Positions 37,386 through 46,170 are shown, counted from the first letter of the stretch. The stretch is 64,000 nucleotides of DNA from Desulfitobacterium_A sp035539115 (GCF_035539115.1 NZ_DATLJA010000001.1:1-64000), one strand, 5' to 3'. Translations and numbers: made by a program. Notes: generated by a model not told the origin, from the sequence alone.

Positions 37386-38216
37386 TCAAACAGCGACAGG
37401 AATATTTCTTATCTGTTGACCAGCTTGATAGCCCTCTAATAAAAAATCTTCAACTTTGAAGTCATAAAAATTCTTTTTATCGGGGTTAATCACCAACTTT
37501 GGCGCTGGATAGGGAGTCCTTTGAATGAGTTCTTTAATTAAAGGGATATGTCTATCATATATGTGAGCGTCAGCAATCACATGTACCAGTTCTCCAACTT
37601 CGAGGTTACTTACTTGTGCAAACATATGAACAAGCATTGCATACTGAGCTACGTTCCAGTTATTTGCGACGAGAATATCTTGCGAACGTTGATTTAATAT
37701 CGCATTAAGTTTTTTTCCCGTAACATTAAAAGTCATACTATAGGCACAAGGATATAAATGCATCTCGTGGAGGTCATTATGATTATACATGTTGACTATA
37801 ATCCTTCTGCTATAGGCATTATGTTTTAAATCATATAACACCCTATCAACCTGATCAAACTCACCTTCACGGTACTTATGCTTGATACCCAATTGATATC
37901 CATATGCTTTTCCTATTGACCCATCTTCATTAGCCCAACTATTCCAGATCCCACTATTAAGGTCTTTAACATTATTTGATTTCTTTTGCCATATCCAGAG
38001 TATCTCGTCGATTGCTGCTTTTAAATTTGTTGGCCTTAACGTAAGAATTGGGAATTCCTCTGAAAGATCATATCTATTGATCACTGCAAACTTTTTAATC
38101 GTATAGGCTGGTATACCGTCCTCCCATTTGGCTCTTACAACCTCGCCTTCAGAAGAAATCCCATTTTCAAGGATATCGCTGCACATTGTAATAAAAGTAT
38201 GATCAGCTTTGCTCAC
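37386..38216 (-). CDS. thyA: Thymidylate synthase (ThyA family)
   Basis: A GTG start 7 bases after GAGGTG gives 276 aa. The catalytic cysteine lies in HLYPCAYSMTF and the substrate motif is RSQDILVANNWNVAQYAML. The classical PCH...QF motif is replaced by PCAY...TF, as in the Bacillus ThyA/phage branch (PCVY...QW, from memory). Other motifs (ELLWIWQ-like LWIWQKKSN, GKAYGYQLG, ADAHIYDRHI) fit. It makes dTMP, consuming methylene-THF. It may be horizontally acquired together with dfrA. Confidence 0.92.
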   Translation of the reverse strand: MSKADHTFITMCSDILENGISSEGEVVRAKWEDGIPAYTIKKFAVINRYDLSEEFPILTLRPTNLKAAIDEILWIWQKKSNNVKDLNSGIWNSWANEDGSIGKAYGYQLGIKHKYREGEFDQVDRVLYDLKHNAYSRRIIVNMYNHNDLHEMHLYPCAYSMTFNVTGKKLNAILNQRSQDILVANNWNVAQYAMLVHMFAQVSNLEVGELVHVIADAHIYDRHIPLIKELIQRTPYPAPKLVINPDKKNFYDFKVEDFLLEGYQAGQQIRNIPVAV

Positions 38217-38257
38217 CGTAATACACCTCATTTATCCCAATAACTCTATGATTTGCT

Positions 38258-38683
38258 CTATCTTTTTTCTAGATTGTCATCAGCATCCCTGTGATCCGCA
38301 ACGACAGCATCAGACTGGTTAAAAGCCCAAACCATCCGCTCTGCTTGTCCAGTCAACTGCCAGTACCCGACTAAAGCTTCAAAAGCCGTCGCATGCCGAT
38401 AGGTGATGACATCTGTGCTTTTGGGATGGCTTCCTTTCGTGTTTCTTCCGCGCATCACAACCTGGCCTTCCGTCTCCGTCAGCTCAGGCATTAGCCCATG
38501 CAACAGCTGTGCCTGGGTAGTTGCCCGTACATAGTCCGTTGCTATATGATGTAAATCTTTAACTTTTTCATATCCTAGTTCAAGCAAATGTGTTCTAACC
38601 CATAGTTCATACACCGCATCTCCTAGATAAGCTAAGGTTAGCGCATTCATTTCCTGCCATCCTCTTGACATCTGGACGGGCAA
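38258..38683 (-). CDS. mrnC: Mini-ribonuclease III (MrnC)
   Basis: The 141-aa protein has a lone RNase III catalytic domain (LAYLGDAVYELWVRTHLLEL, with KSTDVITYRHATAFEALVGY) and no dsRNA-binding domain. It matures 23S rRNA in Bacillus. The TTG start follows GGAGGAAAGG; an ATG four codons later is possible. It lies 21 bases from cysS. Confidence 0.92.
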   Translation of the reverse strand: MPVQMSRGWQEMNALTLAYLGDAVYELWVRTHLLELGYEKVKDLHHIATDYVRATTQAQLLHGLMPELTETEGQVVMRGRNTKGSHPKSTDVITYRHATAFEALVGYWQLTGQAERMVWAFNQSDAVVADHRDADDNLEKR

Positions 38684-38704
38684 AAAAGCCCTTTCCTCCT
38701 TTTA

Positions 38705-40141
38705 TTAACCCTTTATAGTCCACCGCGCTCCTTGAGGTGTATCCTCAAGCGCAATCCCGATCTCTTTCAACTGATCCCGGATAAAGTCTGCCATTTCCCA
38801 GTCTTTCTTTTGGCGAGCTTTCACCCGGACGGCCAGAAGCACCTCCATAACTTGGGCAAGCTTTTCATCCTTTGCTCTCTCTTGCGACTCCGGATGCTCC
38901 AAATCGAAGCCCAGTACCCCGGCTAATTCCAGCAAAGTTTCTCGGGCCTTGGCGAGCTCAGGCGAAGCATAAGGATAGTCCTGAAGATAAGCGTTCATGT
39001 TTTTAGCCAATTCAAAAAGACTTGCATAGGCCAGTGCCGAATTGAAATCATCATCCATGGCTGCTATAAACTCCTGACGAGCCGTCTCTGCAGCCTGCAA
39101 AAGCTCCTCATTTTCTTTCGGCTTAAGTCCGTCTGGATTTGTTCTTGCTAATGCCTCTCCAGCTAAACGGATACTCGTTTGCAAGCGTTCTAAACCCTTT
39201 TGGGCCATCCGGAGATTCTCATCATCAAAATCCAAAGGGTTCCGATAATGCGTACCTAGTAAGTAAAAACGAATGACTTCACCCGGAAAGTATTCCAATA
39301 TTTCGCGGACTGTAAAGAAGTTTCCTAAGGACTTCGACATCTTTTGTTGATTAATGGTTAAAAAAGCATTATGCATCCAATAATGAGCAAAGGGTTTCCC
39401 CTGCAAATAACCTTCTGACTGAGCGATTTCATTTTCATGATGCGGGAAAACAAGATCTCCTCCGCCTCCGTGAATATCAAAGCCTGCTCCTAAATATTTC
39501 AGGGACATGGCCGAACACTCAATATGCCATCCTGGGCGCCCATTTCCCCAAGGGCTTTCCCAAGAAGGCTCACCCGGCTTGGCTTTTTTCCAGAGGGCAA
39601 AATCCATCGGATGCTTTTTTCGTTCATCCACATCCACGCGGGCTCCCGCTTGCATATCTTCTAAGGAACGACCTGAAAGCTGCCCATAGTGAAGGGATTT
39701 GTCCACAGCAAAATATACATCCCCTTCCACTTCATAGGCGAGCCCGTTCGAAATGAGTCCTCGAATAATCTCAATCATTTCAGGGATATTCTCAGTCGCC
39801 TTTGGATGGATGGTGGCAGGTAGGATCTTCAGAGCTTGGGCATCCTGAAAATACTCTTCGATATATTTTCGGGAGAGGGCTAAGGGGTCCACCCCTTCCT
39901 CTAAGCCACGTTTAATTATCTTATCATCAATATCCGTAAAATTTTGGACGAAGGTAACATCATATCCTTTATATATCAGGTAGCGCCGAACCATATCAAA
40001 CACAACGAGCATCCGACCATTTCCGACGTGAACATAATTATAAACAGTCGGTCCACATGTATACATGGCAACTTTACCGGTCTCGCGAGGTTTAAACTCC
40101 TCTTTTTGACGACTCATCGTGTTGAATAATTTCAAAGACAT
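38705..40141 (-). CDS. cysS: Cysteinyl-tRNA synthetase
   Basis: The 478-aa class I enzyme has HIGH-like YNYVHVGNGR, zinc ligands in WHIECSAMS and FPHHENE, and KMSKSLGNF. The ATG follows GAGAAGGAG. It overlaps cysE by 50 bases, so the two are translated from one transcript controlled by the cysteine T-box. Confidence 0.96.
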   Translation of the reverse strand: MSLKLFNTMSRQKEEFKPRETGKVAMYTCGPTVYNYVHVGNGRMLVVFDMVRRYLIYKGYDVTFVQNFTDIDDKIIKRGLEEGVDPLALSRKYIEEYFQDAQALKILPATIHPKATENIPEMIEIIRGLISNGLAYEVEGDVYFAVDKSLHYGQLSGRSLEDMQAGARVDVDERKKHPMDFALWKKAKPGEPSWESPWGNGRPGWHIECSAMSLKYLGAGFDIHGGGGDLVFPHHENEIAQSEGYLQGKPFAHYWMHNAFLTINQQKMSKSLGNFFTVREILEYFPGEVIRFYLLGTHYRNPLDFDDENLRMAQKGLERLQTSIRLAGEALARTNPDGLKPKENEELLQAAETARQEFIAAMDDDFNSALAYASLFELAKNMNAYLQDYPYASPELAKARETLLELAGVLGFDLEHPESQERAKDEKLAQVMEVLLAVRVKARQKKDWEMADFIRDQLKEIGIALEDTPQGARWTIKG

Positions 40142-40811
40142 CGTATCGCTTCTCCTTCTCACCTAAAGTTTGCTCTAATTGACTTACGCGATCCATGAGA
40201 CACTTAAGCATTTCATGAACAGGATCAGGAAGATCTTCTTGCCTACTCGAAGGATCCTCTTCTGGTGACTCGATTTCAATGTTATCGACCCGAACTCCCA
40301 TGTGTCTAACAATGGTACCCGGTACTCCCACTACGGTTGAATCAGCCGGAACGGGCTTCGTGACTACGGAACCTGCCCCGATCTTGACATGATCCCCAAT
40401 TTTGATTGAACCGAGGATTTTTGCCCCAGACCCAATAAAGACATCATTTCCAATCGTGGGATGCCGTTTCCCTTTCTCCTTACCTGTTCCACCTAAGGTC
40501 ACCCCTTGATAAAGGGTAACATTATCCCCGACTTCTGCGGTTTCGCCAATGACCACACCCATGCCATGGTCAATAAAAAATCCCTGCCCAATCTTGGCTC
40601 CCGGGTGGATTTCAATCCCAGTAAAGAAGCGAGAAATTTGAGAAATCATGCGGGCCAAGAGAACCCGTTTTTTGGTATAGAGCCAATGGGCTAACCGGTG
40701 AGAAACAATCGCATGGAAGCCCGGATAGCATAAAACCACTTCAATAATACTCCTTGCTGCCGGGTCTCGTTCAAAGATCACCTGAATATCTTGTCTGATT
40801 TGACGAAACAT
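40092..40811 (-). CDS. cysE: Serine O-acetyltransferase
   Basis: The 239-aa enzyme has the N-terminal helical domain (DPAARSIIEVVLCYPGFHAI) and left-handed beta-helix hexapeptides (FFIDHGMGVVIGETAEVGDN, GVTLGGTGKEKGKRHPTIGN). It makes O-acetylserine for cysteine synthesis. A C-terminal charged extension (SQLEQTLGEKEKRYDVFEII) overlaps cysS. The start is placed at the ATG after GGGTGA; a GTG three codons upstream is possible. Confidence 0.94.
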   Translation of the reverse strand: MFRQIRQDIQVIFERDPAARSIIEVVLCYPGFHAIVSHRLAHWLYTKKRVLLARMISQISRFFTGIEIHPGAKIGQGFFIDHGMGVVIGETAEVGDNVTLYQGVTLGGTGKEKGKRHPTIGNDVFIGSGAKILGSIKIGDHVKIGAGSVVTKPVPADSTVVGVPGTIVRHMGVRVDNIEIESPEEDPSSRQEDLPDPVHEMLKCLMDRVSQLEQTLGEKEKRYDVFEIIQHDESSKRGV

Positions 40812-40869
40812 ATCTATCACCCAATCAACTATTATTTCAAACTACAGATACTAACCTAAAAAAAACGAA

Positions 40870-40996
40870 TGTAGCTTTTCGCGCAGGATTTGCAGGAGCG
40901 ACGCACTTGCAGTAAACAGGAGGGTTGGCAGAGCTACCTCGGAAGCAAGAGGGCCAGCCCCGGAGATGCAAGTGAATGGATGCGCGAAAAGCTACA
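40870..40996. repeat. 127-bp nested inverted repeat between T-box and cysE
   Basis: Perfect 16-base arms (40870-40885 and 40981-40996, core GTAGCTTTTCGCGCA) enclose a second perfect 8-bp pairing (CACTTGCA 40904-40911 with TGCAAGTG 40967-40974). The element lies wholly in the cysE leader after the T-box terminator. It is either a folded leader RNA domain or a small palindromic mobile element. It is not related to the A/B repeats. Confidence 0.7.
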
Positions 40997-41000
40997 ACTA

Positions 41001-41275
41001 AATAAAAAAGGAAACCCCTCATCAGAGACGAAGGATTTCCGTGGTTCCACTCTGTTTGAACAGGACAAACCTGTTCCTCTCAAGGCTTTAACGCAGCCGC
41101 TACGAATTTGAATACTTACATTTCTTCTGTTCCGTTCCAGGATGCACTTCGCAAGGCCCCTCCGAGATGGTTTCCACCAATCCCATCCTCTCTTTGCAAG
41201 CGGGTTCCTTCCTACTTTTCCCTTCATCACGTTTCTAGCAATTTTCAATTGTCATGGTTCAAGGGTTCAAGCTTG
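41001..41275 (-). ncRNA. T-box leader, cysteine-specific
   Basis: The minus strand carries the T-box core AGAGTGGAACCACGG (plus 41039-41053). The terminator follows: GGAAATCC and GGGGTTTCC arms, then TTTTTTATT (plus 41001-41040). In stem I the sequence GAAGTGCATCC places TGC (plus 41144-41146) as the likely specifier, matching cysteine. Uncharged tRNA-Cys would favour antitermination into cysE-cysS. The 554-base gap 40812-41365 is explained by promoter, T-box and the nested inverted repeat. Confidence 0.88.
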
Positions 41276-41281
41276 TCTAAA

Positions 41282-41310
41282 AGTATAGGGAATCCTTTGA
41301 ATAATGTCAA
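41282..41310 (-). promoter_or_regulatory. Promoter of the T-box cysE operon
   Basis: TTGACA and TATACT are separated by 17 bases on the minus strand. Confidence 0.85.
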
Positions 41311-41365
41311 CGTCATCAAGGCAAAATTTACCTAAAAATTACAACTACAACTTCAGAAATCATCT

Positions 41366-42820
41366 TTAAAGATACCGGCCTGTAGCTTCTAACCGTTTCA
41401 GCACATTTTCCCGACCTAAAATTGGAATGATATCGTAGAGTTCTGGCCCATGCATTTGTCCAGTTAGGGCAATCCGGATCGGCATATAAACAAGTTTTCC
41501 TCCGAGTTTTAACTCCTTGGTGATTTGCTTCAGAAGCGTTCTCGTGCTCTCAACCGTTAAGTTTTCTATAGCTTGGAGCTTGGTCTTAAAGAGCTCAAGT
41601 ACCCCTGTAACCTGTTCCCCACGAAGAATTTCGAGAGCTTCTCCCTCAGGCACTGGAGCTTGCGGGCCATAAAAATAGTGTACATATTCTTTCACTTGAG
41701 CCATATACGAGAGGTGATTAACAATCGCTTGCACGAAATTCAAAAGCCACATTCTTTCCTTCTCTGGAAGTTCACCCTGAGGCATAACCCCCATCTCCTG
41801 AAGGTAAGGAAGTGCAAGCTCAGCCAAGCGTTCAGGAGGAGATTGCTTAATATAATGTGCATTAATATAATTTAGTTTATTCAAATCAAAAACTGCTGGA
41901 CTCTTGGAAACGCGATCTAAGGAAAATATTATTTCTAATTCTTCCAGCGTGAAGAATTCTTCTTCTCCTGGCGGAGCCCATCCCATCAGGGCAATAAAAT
42001 TGACAACAGCTTCCGGTAAATACCCCTTCGCTTTATAATCGATGACAGCTGTATCGCCATCCCGTTTGCTCATTTTGTGCCCTTCCGTATTCAGAATCAA
42101 GGAAATATGAGCAAACTCTGGTGCAGTAAGTCCTAACGCTTGATAGATCAACAATTGACGTGGAGTATTGGAAAGGTGTTCTTCCCCACGAATGACATGC
42201 GTGACCTGCATCGTTGAATCATCAATCACGACCGCATAGTTATAGGTCGGAATGCCATCGGATTTAACAATGACATAGTCTCCAATGCCATCGCTTTCAA
42301 AAACGACTTCCCCCCGAACCTGGTCATGGATCACGATTTTCTGCCCCTCGGGTACGCGAAAACGGACCACCGGTTTACGGCCTTCGGCTTCATACGCTGC
42401 CCTTTGCTCTTCCGTTAAATGACGGCATTTACCAAGATAACGTGGTGTTTCTCCCTTGGCAATCAATGCTTGGCGTTCTTCCTCAAGCTCTTCCTCTGAG
42501 CAGTAACAATAATAGGCATGTCTACTCGCTAACAGTTTCTTCGTATATTCGCGGTAAAGATCAAGTCTTTCGGTCTGACGATAGGGTCCATTCTCCCCGC
42601 CGACTTCGATCCCCTCATTCCACTCGATCTTCAGCCAACGCAAGGCCTCGAGAATATTATGCTCTGATTCCCGGCTGGAACGTTCCAAGTCAGTGTCCTC
42701 ACTACGGACGATGAATACACCGTTTTCGCGACGGGCAAGTAAATAATTGAAGAGCGCTGAGCGTGCTCCTCCGATATGTAAGGGTCCTGTGGGACTCGGT
42801 GCAAAACGAACTTTAAGCAT
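41366..42820 (-). CDS. gltX: Glutamyl-tRNA synthetase
   Basis: The 484-aa class I enzyme starts MLKVRFAPSPTGPLHIGGAR, with the HIGH-type motif. It carries a zinc-like cysteine region (YYCYCSEEE) and HKMSKRDGDTAVI. It probably also charges tRNA-Gln, as in most Firmicutes. It lies downstream of ispF, separated by repeats. Confidence 0.95.
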   Translation of the reverse strand: MLKVRFAPSPTGPLHIGGARSALFNYLLARRENGVFIVRSEDTDLERSSRESEHNILEALRWLKIEWNEGIEVGGENGPYRQTERLDLYREYTKKLLASRHAYYCYCSEEELEEERQALIAKGETPRYLGKCRHLTEEQRAAYEAEGRKPVVRFRVPEGQKIVIHDQVRGEVVFESDGIGDYVIVKSDGIPTYNYAVVIDDSTMQVTHVIRGEEHLSNTPRQLLIYQALGLTAPEFAHISLILNTEGHKMSKRDGDTAVIDYKAKGYLPEAVVNFIALMGWAPPGEEEFFTLEELEIIFSLDRVSKSPAVFDLNKLNYINAHYIKQSPPERLAELALPYLQEMGVMPQGELPEKERMWLLNFVQAIVNHLSYMAQVKEYVHYFYGPQAPVPEGEALEILRGEQVTGVLELFKTKLQAIENLTVESTRTLLKQITKELKLGGKLVYMPIRIALTGQMHGPELYDIIPILGRENVLKRLEATGRYL

Positions 42821-42854
42821 AATGTTGATGTTCCTCCTCTATTTTAACTAAGCT

Positions 42855-43120
42855 AAAGAAAACCCGGCTTTCGCCGAGCTTGCGAAAGCGAAAACCGCTG
42901 GTTGCACTTATGCTATCTGCCGGAAATTTATACTTTCTGTTAGTATAAAGAAAACCCGGCTTTCGGCGAGCCTTAGCGATAAAGAAGACTTGGCCAGCGC
43001 CAAAGCGATGGCCTTAGTCGCCTTATCCTGCCGGACTTAACTACTTACATCGTAGGAAAGCGAAAACCGCTGGTTGCACTTATGCTATCTGCAGAAAAAT
43101 TTATACTTTCCGTTAGTATA
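42855..43120 (+). repeat. Dispersed repeat, A followed by A[B] composite (locus 4)
   Basis: A complete A unit (42855-42947) is followed by an interrupted one: A-left 42948-42979, B 42980-43057 (78 bp), A-right 43058-43120. The B insertion point (gcga then aagcg) is identical to that of locus 1. The array extends 76 bases into ispF and supplies its stop codon. Confidence 0.88.
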
Positions 43121-43584
43121 ACAATAGCCTGAGCACTTATTCCTTCTTCTCGACCTTCGAAGCCGAGCCATTCTGTAGTCGTTGCTTTGACCGAGATCTG
43201 ATCAATTTTAGCTTTCAGCGCTGCTGCTAATTTCTCCTGCATCGCCGGAATATAATCTGCCAGTTTCGGGCGCTGAACAACAAGGATACAGTCTAAGTTT
43301 CCCAACTGATACCCTTTTTCATGAATCAGTCCCACAACCTCTTCCAGTAACACCAGACTCGAAATTCCTCGAAAACGCTCATCTGTATCGGGAAAGTATT
43401 TCCCGATATCTCCCATAGCCAGAGCCCCGAAGAGTGCATCCATGATCGCATGTATTAAAACATCGGCATCTGAATGTCCCAGCAGCCCTCGCTCGTATGG
43501 AATTTCAATTCCTCCGAGAATTAAAGGGCGGCCTTCAATAAGAGCATGCACGTCATATCCAATACCTACTCTAATCGTTCTCAC
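43045..43584 (-). CDS. ispF: 2-C-methyl-D-erythritol 2,4-cyclodiphosphate synthase, repeat-extended C-terminus
   Basis: The 179-aa protein has IspF motifs GIGYDVHAL, GHSDADVLIHAIMDALFGA and TTTEWLGFEGREEGI. It cyclises CDP-ME 2-phosphate in the non-mevalonate isoprenoid pathway. Family members end near SAQAIVIL; here about 24 further residues (ending SATSGFRFPTM) and the TAA are encoded by the dispersed repeat. The core is intact, so the enzyme is probably active. It lies 3 bases from ispD. Confidence 0.94.
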   Translation of the reverse strand: MRTIRVGIGYDVHALIEGRPLILGGIEIPYERGLLGHSDADVLIHAIMDALFGALAMGDIGKYFPDTDERFRGISSLVLLEEVVGLIHEKGYQLGNLDCILVVQRPKLADYIPAMQEKLAAALKAKIDQISVKATTTEWLGFEGREEGISAQAIVILTESINFSADSISATSGFRFPTM

Positions 43585-43587
43585 TCC

Positions 43588-44295
43588 CTATTTTGTTTTC
43601 ATGTTTCGTCCTTTTTCCGTTCTTTTCGCAAGAATACTCTCTGCTAACCATAAATCTTCCGGTGTTGTTATTTTAATATTTTCTAGCGTTCCATCAAGTA
43701 CGTAAACCGGCTCTCCAAGCCATTCTACTAAGCTGGCATCATCTGTCCCCAGAAAACCTTCAGCGATACAAAGACGGTGGGCAGTTTCCAGAAGCTTACG
43801 GTCGAAAATTTGAGGAGTCTGAACCGCCCTCAAACTTTCGCGTGGTGGAGTAGCTAGGACCTGTCCGTTTTCATCCACGCGTTTGATCGTATCTTTCAGA
43901 TGAATGCCCATAATTGCCGCCCTATAATCTTCCGATTCTGTAAAAAAGCGGTTCAGTTCTTCTAATGTTAAAAGGGGGCGCGCGCCATCATGCACGGCCA
44001 CCCGTTGGATCGCCGGATTCAGAGCCCTTACCCCCGCATAAACTGATTCTTGGCGTTCTTTTCCACCAAGCGTGACTTGAGAAACCTTTTTGAACCGGTA
44101 CTCCTGGATAAGCGCCCGGATACTCGGCAAATCTCCTTCTGACCCCACAACCACAATTTCCTCAACCTGCGGGGAATCTTCAAAAAGAGCTAACGTATGT
44201 GCCAAGATGGGTCGACCTGCAAGCGCTAAAAACAGTTTGTTACCTGCGGCCCCCATCCGTTTCCCTTGCCCAGCAGCAGGAATGACCACACCCAT
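43588..44295 (-). CDS. ispD: 2-C-methyl-D-erythritol 4-phosphate cytidylyltransferase
   Basis: The 235-aa enzyme has the nucleotide-binding motif VIPAAGQGKRMGAAGNKLFL and VAVHDGARPLLTLEEL. The ATG lies one base after the yacL stop and lacks a clear ribosome-binding site, so translation is probably coupled. ispD and ispF act in successive stages of the same pathway. Confidence 0.94.
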   Translation of the reverse strand: MGVVIPAAGQGKRMGAAGNKLFLALAGRPILAHTLALFEDSPQVEEIVVVGSEGDLPSIRALIQEYRFKKVSQVTLGGKERQESVYAGVRALNPAIQRVAVHDGARPLLTLEELNRFFTESEDYRAAIMGIHLKDTIKRVDENGQVLATPPRESLRAVQTPQIFDRKLLETAHRLCIAEGFLGTDDASLVEWLGEPVYVLDGTLENIKITTPEDLWLAESILAKRTEKGRNMKTK

Positions 44296-44296
44296 A

Positions 44297-45457
44297 CTAG
44301 CCAAGAAGGTTCATCTCATCCGTCGATGAAAGGCCCATCGGCTTTTTTCCCGTGACTCCCTTAGGCTTTGCGAAGATCATGCGGCCAGCGGCGGTTTGCA
44401 AAACGCTTGTAACCAAGACGGTAATATGTTGTCCTAAATAACGTCGACCGGTATCAACGACAATCATCGTCCCATCATCAAGATAAGCCACCCCTTGCCC
44501 GGGTTCTTTTCCTTCTTTCATCACCTGGACGACCATTTCTTCACCTGGAAGGACAACCGGTTTTACAGCATTTGCCAGTTCATTGATATTCAAGACTTTA
44601 ACTCCTTGCAACTCAGCGACTTTATTTAAATTATAATCGTTTGTCAGGATTGGCGCCCCTAGAATCTGTCCCAACCGTACAAGTTTGCTATCCACTTCCG
44701 CGATATCCTCAAAATCCTGTTCATAAATCTCAACTTTGATTGCCGTTTCCTTGGAAATATGATTAAGAATATCCAACCCGCGGCGCCCCCGGTTTCTTTT
44801 CAATAAATCTGAGGAATCGGCAATATGCCGAAGTTCTTCTAAGACAAAGCCGGGGATCAGGAGTACCCCTTCAACAAAACCAGTCTTCACAATATCAGCA
44901 ATACGTCCGTCGATAATAACACTCGTATCCAGAACCTTATAATTTGGCATTGTTTGTTCCTGGGTGCGATCTGCTTTAGTCTCTTTGTTTTTTTCTCCTT
45001 TTTCCCCTCTAAGACGAGGGAAAATATTAAAGAAGCCCAGAACTTCCTCTTTCCGTTTAACCCCAATTAATAAACCGAGGTAACCCATCGAAAGACTTAA
45101 TAGAATCGATAAGACCGGGCCAATAAAAGGGATTCGTGAAATCGTATCACTCAATAAACTAGCAATAATAAGTCCGACAATAATACCGATCGCTCCGCCC
45201 ATCAAATCATGGGTTGGTATTTTTGTTAACCGAGAATCCAGCCAACGCACTAAAACAATGAAACCTCGAATACATGCCGGAGCGATTAAAAAACCAATTG
45301 CCGCAAAAATGATCACCATTGCAATATAAGTCCAGACTGGGGATAATTGCCACCCCAGAAATTGCAAAAGGTTAAGATGTAACATGACATAATCAAGGTA
45401 AAACCCGAGTCCGCCAAAAACCAGTGTGATGATCCCGCGTACTATATTGCGAATCAT
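44297..45457 (-). CDS. yacL: PIN/TRAM-domain membrane protein (YacL family)
   Basis: The 386-aa protein has four N-terminal hydrophobic segments (about residues 5-30, 40-65, 85-105 and 110-130). A PIN nuclease-like domain follows (LDTSVIIDGRIADIVKTGF, LTNDYNLNKVAELQGV). The C-terminal TRAM-like part includes GQGVAYLDDGTMIVVDTGRR. The yacL-ispD-ispF order matches Bacillus. The substrate is unknown; PIN domains are often RNases. Confidence 0.9.
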   Translation of the reverse strand: MIRNIVRGIITLVFGGLGFYLDYVMLHLNLLQFLGWQLSPVWTYIAMVIIFAAIGFLIAPACIRGFIVLVRWLDSRLTKIPTHDLMGGAIGIIVGLIIASLLSDTISRIPFIGPVLSILLSLSMGYLGLLIGVKRKEEVLGFFNIFPRLRGEKGEKNKETKADRTQEQTMPNYKVLDTSVIIDGRIADIVKTGFVEGVLLIPGFVLEELRHIADSSDLLKRNRGRRGLDILNHISKETAIKVEIYEQDFEDIAEVDSKLVRLGQILGAPILTNDYNLNKVAELQGVKVLNINELANAVKPVVLPGEEMVVQVMKEGKEPGQGVAYLDDGTMIVVDTGRRYLGQHITVLVTSVLQTAAGRMIFAKPKGVTGKKPMGLSSTDEMNLLG

Positions 45458-45510
45458 CGCATCACCTCCTTTAAGACGTTTTATCCTTATTTTGACTAAA
45501 ATTCTTTCTC

Positions 45511-45540
45511 ATTATACTTTGATTTACCAAATATTTTCAA
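45511..45540 (-). promoter_or_regulatory. Promoter of yacL-ispD-ispF
   Basis: TTGAAA and TATAAT are separated by 18 bases on the minus strand, between carD and yacL. Confidence 0.7.
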
Positions 45541-45590
45541 CCCATCTAGGTATCATTCGCTAGCCCAGTCGATAAGTTGAGCTCGAAGTC

Positions 45591-46067
45591 CTAGGCAAGC
45601 AGTCCCTTAAGACGTAGACGCATCTCCTCTTCATGAGATTCTTCAACTAAAACGAGTTCACTAATCATGATCTGATAGGCATTTTCATACATTTTCTTTT
45701 CTCCTGCTGAAAGCCCCTTTTCCTGCTCGCGTTGCGAAAGGCTACGTACGACTTCTGCGAGTGAGAAAATATTCCCGCTTTTGATCCGCTCGAGATTCGC
45801 CCGATAGCGTCGATTCCATGCAAGCATTGGGAGTTGACTTTCATTTTCCAGAATTTTAAAAACCTCGGGGACTTCGGATTGAGAGATAATTTGACGGATC
45901 CCGAGTTGCTGAACATTATTCAGAGGGATATAAACCTTCAAGTTTCCTACCGGAATATGCATAACGTAATATTGCCGAGATTCACCGAGAACTTCCCGAT
46001 CTTCAATCGCTTCAATGACGCCGGCTCCATGCATCGGGTAAACCACCTTATCTCCAATTCCAAACAC
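45591..46067 (-). CDS. CarD family transcriptional regulator
   Basis: A GTG start 6 bases after AGGGGGTG gives 158 aa (VFGIGDKVVYPMHGAGVIEA). The N-terminal Tudor-like domain binds RNA polymerase beta and the helical C-terminus contacts DNA in known CarD/CdnL proteins. A strong promoter lies directly upstream. Confidence 0.92.
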   Translation of the reverse strand: MFGIGDKVVYPMHGAGVIEAIEDREVLGESRQYYVMHIPVGNLKVYIPLNNVQQLGIRQIISQSEVPEVFKILENESQLPMLAWNRRYRANLERIKSGNIFSLAEVVRSLSQREQEKGLSAGEKKMYENAYQIMISELVLVEESHEEEMRLRLKGLLA

Positions 46068-46087
46068 GCTACCCACCCCCTGTGACT

Positions 46088-46116
46088 ATTATAACAAGGT
46101 TTAGCATAAGGGTCAA
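46088..46116 (-). promoter_or_regulatory. Promoter of carD
   Basis: TTGACC and TATAAT are separated by 17 bases on the minus strand, 20 bases upstream of the GTG start. Confidence 0.8.
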
Positions 46117-46170
46117 AAATTTTTAAATTATTAAATAATATCATAGACATGACCAAGATGTCAATTAATC

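Noticed and set aside
40837..41335. Small frames in the cysE leader
   Set aside because: They cover the T-box and the nested inverted repeat and have no ribosome-binding sites or family resemblance.
41366..42820. gltX as a non-discriminating versus Glu-only enzyme
   Set aside because: Specificity cannot be decided from visible motifs; gatCAB presence elsewhere in the genome would be needed.
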